DNA from: Celeribacter baekdonensis
GTDB lineage: Bacteria; Pseudomonadota; Alphaproteobacteria; Rhodobacterales; Rhodobacteraceae
Assembly (NCBI RefSeq): GCF_900102315.1
Contig: NZ_FNBL01000017.1
Location: 1-64,000 of the forward strand
Direction of reading: 5' to 3'
DNA length: 64,000 bases
Shown here: one piece after another, positions 58,197 to 64,000 of the stretch
Position numbering within the stretch: the first letter of the stretch is position 1
Layout: every line of letters starts with the position of its first letter
The notes under the pieces: generated by a model
Seen by the model: only the letters and a program-made list of their open reading frames with translations
What the model was told of the DNA's origin: nothing
The model's database searches: none
Position numbers and translations under genes: made by a program

Positions 58197-59005
58197 TGGG
58201 ACGGATGTTTCTGAGAACGGCTTTGGCCACGACACTTGGGATTGGCCTGCATCTGGGAGCCATCTTCCCTGCCGCGGCGCAGGGCGTGCCCGTCGTCGAC
58301 ACGCAGAACATCGCGCAAAACATCCAGCAGCTCCGGCAGATGATCGAGGATGAGATCCTGCAGAACGAGCAGCTGACGCAGCTCCGCGAACAGCTTGCCA
58401 CACTCACGGACCAACTCGCGGAGCTGCAAAGAACCTACGAGGCCCTCACCCGCCTCGCCGAGCTTCCCGAAATCATCCGCACGGAAATGGAAGACGAGTT
58501 GAACGGCCTGCTCGACCAAGAGTTCGGGGACATCCTCGCCACGATTGAGGCGATCAAGACTGGGGATTTCTCGGGCCTCTCGGGCTCCGGCGCAGGCGAA
58601 ATCGAAACCCAGATGGACCGGGTGCTGGCCGATCTCGGCTTCGATGAAGACACGCTCTCGGAAATGGCCACGAGCGGCAATCCCGGGGCCAACCGCGTGG
58701 CGACGCAGGCCACCACCGGTGCCCTTGTCTCGGCGGCGGCCCAGAACAGCTATGAGGATGCCGGCCAATCGCTCGAGCGGGTCGACCGCCTTGTCGGACT
58801 CATCGACGACATGGACGAACTAAAGGAAAGCATCGATCTCAACACGCGCGTGACCGCGGAGCTCGCCATTGCGCTGGTCGCCATGTGGCAACTCGAAGCG
58901 GTGCAAACCGTGGGCGATGGCACAGGCGGCGTGATCGATGCCGCCACCATCGCCGAGGAGCAGCGGTTTATGGACTTCACGCTGCCCGAGTTGCGGGCAG
59001 ACTGA
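58196..59005 (+). CDS. virB5: VirB5/TrbJ-like periplasmic pilus-associated protein
   Basis: A 269-aa exported protein (signal MGRMFLRTALATTLGIGLHLGAIFPAAAQ) that is almost entirely helical with heptad-like stretches (QNIQQLRQMIEDEILQNEQLTQLREQLATLTDQLAELQRTYEAL). Such helical periplasmic proteins at this position are minor pilins of the VirB5/TrbJ group. The identification rests on position and fold features rather than strong motifs. Confidence 0.75.
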   Translation: MGRMFLRTALATTLGIGLHLGAIFPAAAQGVPVVDTQNIAQNIQQLRQMIEDEILQNEQLTQLREQLATLTDQLAELQRTYEALTRLAELPEIIRTEMEDELNGLLDQEFGDILATIEAIKTGDFSGLSGSGAGEIETQMDRVLADLGFDEDTLSEMATSGNPGANRVATQATTGALVSAAAQNSYEDAGQSLERVDRLVGLIDDMDELKESIDLNTRVTAELAIALVAMWQLEAVQTVGDGTGGVIDAATIAEEQRFMDFTLPELRAD

Positions 59006-59021
59006 TCAAGGGTTGTGACAG

Positions 59022-59675
59022 GTGGCGAGTGAACAGGAAATCATCGAGGAAGAGCTGGTCTACGGTGCCCTGCGCCGCGAACGGCTCTGGCAACGCCTTG
59101 GCCTGATGGGCCTTGTCTTCGGTATCATCGGCTGTCTGAGTGCCGCGGCTGTCTCGATCCTCGATGTCGACCCGCCCCCCGTCGTTGTCCCCTATGATCC
59201 CGCCACCGGCTTTGCACTCCCCGAAGCCTCGGTGGGCGCCTCCTCGGTGACCGCCAACCAGGCGATCATCGAGGCGGAGGTCTTCCGCTACGTGACCGAT
59301 CGGGAGGTCTATAACCAGCTCGACAACGATCTGCGCATCCGCAGCGTCCTGCGCCGCTCGGACGGAGCTGCCGAGAGCGGGCTGCGCCAGATCTGGAACA
59401 GCGCCAACGAGAATTACCCGCCGACGGTCTATGGCCCCAATGCTCGGCTCGACGTGGAAATCCTCAGCATCAACCGGATCGGAACTAACCGCGCGACGGT
59501 CCGCCTGCGCAAGCGCCTGACGTCCATTAACGGCACCCAGACCGGCCTCTTCACTGCGACGCTTCTCTTCGAGTTCCGCCCGGAGACCCGCCGCTCCATC
59601 GATGAGGTCTGGACCAATCCATTCGGCTTCACCGTCCTCGAATATTCCATCCGCTCCGACAGATTGGAGAACTGA
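59022..59675 (+). CDS. virB8: VirB8-like assembly factor
   Basis: A 217-aa bitopic inner-membrane protein: a cytoplasmic N-terminus with charged residues, one membrane segment (LGLMGLVFGIIGCLSAAAVSIL), and a periplasmic NTF2-like domain (AEVFRYVTDREVYNQLDNDLRIRSVLRRSDG, RLRKRLTSINGTQTGLFTATLLFEFRPETRRSIDEVWTNPFGFTVLEYSI). That is the VirB8 layout. It starts with GTG. Confidence 0.92.
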   Translation: MASEQEIIEEELVYGALRRERLWQRLGLMGLVFGIIGCLSAAAVSILDVDPPPVVVPYDPATGFALPEASVGASSVTANQAIIEAEVFRYVTDREVYNQLDNDLRIRSVLRRSDGAAESGLRQIWNSANENYPPTVYGPNARLDVEILSINRIGTNRATVRLRKRLTSINGTQTGLFTATLLFEFRPETRRSIDEVWTNPFGFTVLEYSIRSDRLEN

Positions 59676-59677
59676 CG

Positions 59678-60373
59678 TTGTTGTTTATAAGATCGCTTAT
59701 TTTTGTCATTGCCCTGTTGCCCGGCCTCGCCTCTGCCGAAGCCATCCCGCGTGGCGGTCCCAATGACAGCCGGGTGCGCTTGGCCACCTACCAGGAGGGT
59801 CAGGTCTACCGTCTCAGCGTGTCGCTCACCCATGTGACCACCATCGAGTTCGGCGAGGGCGAAAGCATCCGCTCAATCATCGCGGGCGACACCGAGGGCT
59901 TCGAGATCGACGGCGTCCCGGGCGGTCAGGCCTTCGCGATCAAGCCTGTGGCGCGCGGGGTGCATACCAATGTAACAGTCTATACGAACCGCCGGAGCTA
60001 CTACTTCAACGTCCAGGAGGTCCGCAGCCCAACCTTCTACGTGGTGCAGTTCCGCTATCCAGACGACGCTGCGCGCCCGACCCGGGCCATCGCGGCCCAA
60101 GCGCCGAACTACAACTACGGTGCCAGCGCGCGGACCGAGTTCACGCCAACCCGCATCTGGGATGACGGGACGTTCACGTATTTCGCGTTTCCAAGAAACG
60201 CGCCTGTGCCAGCGATCTTCCGCTACGCGGGCGGCCGCGAGCGCACGGTCAACACGCAAACTCCTGAAGACGGCGTGATCCGCGTCAGCGGCGTGAACCG
60301 CCAATGGGTCCTGCGACTTGGCGAAGAGGTGGTCTGCATCGAGGCGATCCCGCCCGCGGAGGCCGCCTCATGA
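59678..60373 (+). CDS. virB9: VirB9-like outer-membrane core protein
   Basis: A 231-aa periplasmic protein with a signal peptide (LFIRSLIFVIALLPGLASA). The N-terminal CagX/VirB9 domain (DSRVRLATYQEGQVYRLSVSLTHVTTIEFGEGESIRSIIAGDTEGFEI) and the C-terminal domain (TRIWDDGTFTYFAFPRNAPVPAIFRY) are clear. TTG start. It forms the core channel with VirB10 and the small lipoprotein. Confidence 0.92.
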   Translation: MLFIRSLIFVIALLPGLASAEAIPRGGPNDSRVRLATYQEGQVYRLSVSLTHVTTIEFGEGESIRSIIAGDTEGFEIDGVPGGQAFAIKPVARGVHTNVTVYTNRRSYYFNVQEVRSPTFYVVQFRYPDDAARPTRAIAAQAPNYNYGASARTEFTPTRIWDDGTFTYFAFPRNAPVPAIFRYAGGRERTVNTQTPEDGVIRVSGVNRQWVLRLGEEVVCIEAIPPAEAAS

Positions 60374-61749
60374 GCGATACCGGGAACACCGAGCTGGAAA
60401 GGCGCCTCGCCGCCCTTGAGAAAGGCAGTGCCCGCGCGCCCATAGCGGCGCAGCGCCGGTCGCCCCTTCTCGCGCTGGTTGTGGTCCTCGTCATCGGCGC
60501 GGGTGGTGCCCTGCTTTATCTCCTCTCACAGCCCGAAGAAGAGGAAGCCTTGCCGACGGCCACTCCGGACGTCTTCCAAAACGAAGGGGATGGCTTTGGC
60601 GCTATCGAGGCCTTGCCTCCGCCCGAGCCCGAGGTTGTGTTCGTCGGACCAGACCCCGTCGAGCCCAACGCGGAGCTTCTGGCGCAGATCACCGCCCTGC
60701 AGGCCCAGATCGAGGAGTTGCGCAACGCCCCTGAACCAGTTGTCGAGGAAGACACCGCCGCCGCAGAGGCAATTGACGCGCTGACTGCTCAGATCGCGGC
60801 GCTACAAGCCGCCTCGGAAGCAGCACAGCAACGATTTCAGGACGAACTGACGGCGCGGGATCGCAGCCTTGAGCAACTCCGCATGGATCTGGAACTGGCC
60901 CAACTCGAGGCCAGCCGACCGCAACCCGCGCCAGTGGGCCCCACGGAAGATGAGCTGCGCGCACGCGAGCAAGAGCGACTGCGCCGCGAGGAAGAAGCCC
61001 GGCGCATGGCCGAGCTGGAGCGCCGCGCCGCGGAGGAACGCGCCTTCCAGGAGCGGCGCATCGCCTCTCCCACCATCGCTTTTGGCGGTGCCTCCGGAGC
61101 GAATGAAACGGCTCTGACCGAACGCACTTTTGGCGAGGTGACGGATTTCGTGCTGAACGGGGCGCTGCCCTCTACCGTGACGCAGGCCGAGGTGATCGCC
61201 AATCCCTCCAACACCGTCATCCAGGGCACCATGATCCAGGCCGTCATGGAAACTGCCCTCGACAGCTCCCTGCCCGGCCAAACCCGTGCCGTGGTTTCCG
61301 AGGATGTCTACAGCGTCGATGGCGCGCGCCTCTTGATCCCCCGCGGATCCCGCCTCATCGGGCGCTACCGCGCCGGCGTCGATATCGCGCAGCGCCGCGT
61401 CACGATTGCCTGGGACCGGATCATCCTGCCCGCGGGCCAAACCGTCCAGATCAGTTCATTCGGGGGTGATGAACTGGGCCGTTCTGGCGTCACGGGTTTC
61501 GTGGACACACGCTTCGCCGAGCGTTTCGGGTCGGCCGCCCTGATCTCGCTGATTTCCGCGGCACCAAGTGCCGCCGCTTCCGAGGTCCAGGATGAGACTG
61601 CCGCCGACGTTCTCGAAGACGTTGGCGATGATCTGGCAGATGCCACGGACAGCGTCATTGGCGATTACCTCTCCATCGGCCCCGTCATCTATGTCGACCA
61701 AGGCGCACGCGTCACGGTCATGGTCGACCGCGATCTGGAGATATTCTGA
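60370..61749 (+). CDS. virB10: VirB10-like core-complex protein
   Basis: A 459-aa TrbI/VirB10 protein: N-terminal cytoplasmic tail, one membrane segment (LLALVVVLVIGAGGALLYLLS), a long Pro/Glu/Ala-rich coiled-coil linker (to about residue 235), and the C-terminal beta-barrel domain (VIQGTMIQAVMETALDSSLPGQTRAVVSEDVYSVDGARLLIPRGSRLIGRYRAGVDIAQRRVTIAWDRIILP). The ATG at 60370 overlaps the virB9 stop. Confidence 0.93.
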   Translation: MSDTGNTELERRLAALEKGSARAPIAAQRRSPLLALVVVLVIGAGGALLYLLSQPEEEEALPTATPDVFQNEGDGFGAIEALPPPEPEVVFVGPDPVEPNAELLAQITALQAQIEELRNAPEPVVEEDTAAAEAIDALTAQIAALQAASEAAQQRFQDELTARDRSLEQLRMDLELAQLEASRPQPAPVGPTEDELRAREQERLRREEEARRMAELERRAAEERAFQERRIASPTIAFGGASGANETALTERTFGEVTDFVLNGALPSTVTQAEVIANPSNTVIQGTMIQAVMETALDSSLPGQTRAVVSEDVYSVDGARLLIPRGSRLIGRYRAGVDIAQRRVTIAWDRIILPAGQTVQISSFGGDELGRSGVTGFVDTRFAERFGSAALISLISAAPSAAASEVQDETAADVLEDVGDDLADATDSVIGDYLSIGPVIYVDQGARVTVMVDRDLEIF

Positions 61750-61753
61750 GCCC

Positions 61754-62740
61754 ATGTCGCTGAGCTATCTCGAAACCTCGCTCGACCGGATCGACGCCGC
61801 CGCTCGCGACGATGTCATCGAGATCTGCATCAACCCTGATGGCACCTGCTGGGGCGAATTCCAGGGCGATCACTTCATGCGCGCGCTGGACCAGAGGCTG
61901 ACGAGCGTTCAGGTCAGGGACCTCGGCAACCAGATCGCCTCCTCGGCCAATACCACGATGAGCAAGGACCGCCCTATCGTCTCGGTCTCGATCACCTATA
62001 AGGGTCGCCCGATCCGCGCGCAGGTCATCACCCCGCCCGCCGTGCTCTCGGCCATGTCGATCAGCCTGCGGTTCTTCTCAAGCCTACCGCTCGAGCGCAT
62101 CGCACTCGATTTCGTCTACGGAAAAGAGCGCAAGCTCGAAGACCTGCGCGTCGAAAAAAAGCGCGCCTTGCGCGCCGTGGTGGCCGCGGGTTTGATCGAT
62201 GATGCGCTGGCCTTCTGCGTCGAGAACAAACTCAACATGATCGTCTCGGGCGGCACCTCCACCGGCAAGACCGTAGCCGCGCGCAAGATCCTCTCTCACG
62301 TACCGGCCGAGGAACGCATCGTGACCATTGAGGAAGCCGCCGAGCTTCTGCCGACCCAGCCCAATGCCGTGACCCTCATCGCCAATCGCGACGCGGAATT
62401 CCAGACCGCCGATGTGCTTCTCACCGCCACGCTGCGTATGCGCCCCGACCGGATCATCCTGGGCGAGGTGCGCGGCAAGGAGGCCATGACCTTTCTGGAA
62501 GCCATCAACACCGGCCATGGCGGGTCCATGACCACGCTGCATGCCGAAACCCCGCAATTGGCCGTGCAGCGGCTCGCGATCGCTGCACTCAAGACCGAAA
62601 TCCCGATGACCTATGCCGACATGATCCAGTACATCGAAAATTCCATTGACGTGATCATCCAGGCCGGTCGCCATGACGGCAAACGCGGCATCACCGAATT
62701 CTACCTCCCCGGCGCAACTGAGATTGGAACTTCCCCATGA
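61754..62740 (+). CDS. virB11: VirB11-type traffic ATPase
   Basis: A 328-aa hexameric secretion ATPase: Walker A VSGGTSTGKTVAARKIL, Asp box ERIVTIEEAAELL, Walker B MRPDRIILGEVRGKEAMTFLEAINTGHGGSMTTLHAETPQ including the His box. It ends with ATGA overlapping the next gene. An in-frame ATG at 61568 lies within virB10 and is rejected in favour of 61754. Confidence 0.93.
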   Translation: MSLSYLETSLDRIDAAARDDVIEICINPDGTCWGEFQGDHFMRALDQRLTSVQVRDLGNQIASSANTTMSKDRPIVSVSITYKGRPIRAQVITPPAVLSAMSISLRFFSSLPLERIALDFVYGKERKLEDLRVEKKRALRAVVAAGLIDDALAFCVENKLNMIVSGGTSTGKTVAARKILSHVPAEERIVTIEEAAELLPTQPNAVTLIANRDAEFQTADVLLTATLRMRPDRIILGEVRGKEAMTFLEAINTGHGGSMTTLHAETPQLAVQRLAIAALKTEIPMTYADMIQYIENSIDVIIQAGRHDGKRGITEFYLPGATEIGTSP

Positions 62741-62940
62741 AAACCTTTGAATATGACATCCTGTTCTTTCCGATGGACCGTAAGAACAGTCTGATCGAGA
62801 TGCAGGCGGCATTGAATGCGAAGGGCCAGATCGGCTGGGAGGTGGTCTCAATCAGTTCGTCGGAGTTTGCCAATATCGGGCACACGGCTTTTCTGAAGCG
62901 TGAAACCTCCGACGGTGCCGATTTTGGAGACAACCGATGA
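62737..62940 (+). CDS. Small DUF4177-like protein (67 aa)
   Basis: A 67-aa protein (MKTFEYDILFFPMDRKNSLIEMQAALNAKGQIGWEVVSISSSEF) with the FEYxxLFF start and the LNAxGxxGWEVVSI motif usual in DUF4177 proteins. It is overlapped by both neighbours (ATGA), so it is embedded in the virB operon. Function is unknown. Confidence 0.75.
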   Translation: MKTFEYDILFFPMDRKNSLIEMQAALNAKGQIGWEVVSISSSEFANIGHTAFLKRETSDGADFGDNR

Positions 62941-63350
62941 AGCGTGGTGCAGCGCGTTTCTTGTTACTGTCAGTCGGTTTGGGCTTGATGGCATCGCCCC
63001 TAATGGCGGAGCGCAATCTCATCCCCAGTCTTGAGAGCATTCCAGATGTCTGCCCCGAACGCCCGAGCGAACCTGACTGGATGCAGAACATCGCCCTTCG
63101 AGACGCCTACCAGCGTGTCTTGGTCCAGGACATCTACCGGGCACAGAACATGGAGCGGATCGTTGAGACCGGATCCTGCGACTGCGGTCTTCGCTTCCCA
63201 GCATGGGATAACGCCGAAGTCACCTTCCAAGAAAACCACGCCAATGCGAACCGTTCAGAAATGCTACAAGCGTCAGACAGTTACAACCGCCGCGCAAGTG
63301 ATCTTCGAACAGAATCTCAAGCGATCTGCGAAGCAGTGGGTAAGTGGTAG
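62937..63350 (+). CDS. Secreted T4SS-associated hypothetical protein (137 aa)
   Basis: A signal peptide (FLLLSVGLGLMASPLMA) is followed by a Cys-containing, mainly helical domain (DVCPERPSEPDWMQNIALRDAYQRVLVQDIYRAQNMERIVETGSCDCGLRFPAWDNAEVTFQENHANANRSEML). The position between virB11 and virB6 suggests a periplasmic partner of the secretion channel. I do not recognise a named family. Confidence 0.7.
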   Translation: MKRGAARFLLLSVGLGLMASPLMAERNLIPSLESIPDVCPERPSEPDWMQNIALRDAYQRVLVQDIYRAQNMERIVETGSCDCGLRFPAWDNAEVTFQENHANANRSEMLQASDSYNRRASDLRTESQAICEAVGKW

Positions 63351-63362
63351 GGGAACTCTGAA

Positions 63363-64000
63363 ATGAGCGTTGTCACCTACTTCGTTGAAACCTCCCAAGG
63401 CTATCTCAACACCGCCGCCGAGACACAGTTCGGGTCTGTTGCTGCCACGGTGGGAACGCTTCTCGTTCTTGGAACAACGCTGGTGGTGATCCTCGTTTTC
63501 CTGAACATGATCTATCAGTACAAAGCGATGGACGGGCGAACGGCATTCTGGCTTGCGGTCAAGATTGGTCTCATCGGGATATTTGCAACCAATTGGGTGC
63601 AGTTTAACGCACTCTCGTCCGCAATCCTCGCGGGGATCGACAGTATTGCGGGCGCGCTGGTCGCCTCCGTCGGTGGTGGCGTTCCAGGTCCATCGGGGAC
63701 ATTTGCAGAAGAATTTGACCGGCTCATCGCCGAGCTTGGAGAATACCTTAACGCGGCCGGGTCTGAGCTCAACTGGATGGCCGGCGCGATGCTCGACATT
63801 GTTGGCGTGTTGATGTTGTCGATCTTGGGAGGGCTCGCTGCATTTATCTTGGTCGCGTCGCGTTTGATGATCGCGCTGCTCATTGGCATCGCACCCGTGA
63901 TGATCTTCCTCACCCTTTTCGAAGTGACCAAGGATTACTTCGCGCGCTGGCTGTCAGCACTGGTCTCCTTTGCGCTCTACCCAATCGTCGTGGCAGGCGT
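63363..64000 (+). CDS. virB6: VirB6/TrbL-like membrane protein, partial at right edge
   Basis: The frame from ATG 63363 runs off the window. It codes for a polytopic protein: a periplasmic start (MSVVTYFVETSQGYLNTAAETQFGSVAATVGTLLVLGTTLVVILVFLNMIYQY), MDGRTAFWLAVKIGLIGIFATNWVQFN, and hydrophobic spans including LMIALLIGIAPVMIFLTLFEVTKDYFARWLSALVSFALYPIV. These are TrbL/VirB6 features. This inner-membrane channel component would be the last classical virB gene seen here. Confidence 0.88.
   Translation, partial: MSVVTYFVETSQGYLNTAAETQFGSVAATVGTLLVLGTTLVVILVFLNMIYQYKAMDGRTAFWLAVKIGLIGIFATNWVQFNALSSAILAGIDSIAGALVASVGGGVPGPSGTFAEEFDRLIAELGEYLNAAGSELNWMAGAMLDIVGVLMLSILGGLAAFILVASRLMIALLIGIAPVMIFLTLFEVTKDYFARWLSALVSFALYPIVVAG

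Overview
The window is a piece of a low-copy, conjugative repABC plasmid (or chromid) from an alphaproteobacterium, most likely of the Rhodobacterales/Roseobacter group. This rests on the repA-repB-repC partition/replication operon with two 16-bp palindromes matching the RepABC parS consensus, on a virB-type type IV secretion operon, and on high-GC coding with many ATGA start/stop overlaps. The host assignment is an inference; no 16S or core gene is present.

Layout. 1-5.9 kb: plasmid accessory genes (DUF3768 family, a small unknown protein, ardC). ardC is cut in two by a 3.47-kb RIT (recombinase-in-trio) element whose three overlapping tyrosine recombinases look intact; removing the element and one 7-bp direct repeat restores a 313-codon ArdC reading frame. 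6.1-12 kb: a Fic-family AMP-transferase, the parS pair, repC, the antisense RNA region, repB, repA and a vapBC-type toxin-antitoxin pair. 12-16.8 kb: a Tn7/Tn5053-like tniA-tniB-tniQ transposon that sits directly on the 5' end of a serine recombinase gene and beside a truncated winged-helix gene.

17-41 kb: a catabolic island. MerR and AraC regulators lead into two long operons. The first has a branched-chain-type ABC importer (livK-H-M-G-F), two acyl-CoA synthetases, an SCP-x-type thiolase and an SDR. The second has an enoyl-CoA hydratase, a thiolase, an acyl-CoA dehydrogenase, an HSD10-like dehydrogenase, an AMACR-type racemase/CoA-transferase, a second complete liv importer, a third acyl-CoA synthetase and a second binding protein, and is followed by a TetR regulator. 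Together these can import a carboxylic acid, activate it to a CoA thioester and run beta-oxidation; the AMACR plus SCP-x thiolase pair suggests an alpha-methyl-branched (isoprenoid- or sterol-side-chain-like) substrate. The actual substrate is unknown.

41-50.7 kb: a minus-strand defence-like operon: FitAB-type toxin-antitoxin, a large MmeI-like adenine methyltransferase, an unknown protein, a 49-codon paralogous remnant of the helicase N-terminus, a Schlafen AlbA_2 protein, an SF2 helicase and a GIY-YIG nuclease with a duplicated 12-residue motif. Nearly all junctions overlap by 4 nt. This is the best candidate for an undescribed system. 50.8-64 kb: small secreted/regulatory proteins, an XRE regulator and the virB operon (lytic transglycosylase, virB2, B3, B4, a B7-like lipoprotein, a second transglycosylase, B5-like, B8, B9, B10, B11, two small proteins, and virB6 running off the right edge). 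virD4 and a relaxase are not in view. No rRNA, tRNA or CRISPR array was seen.
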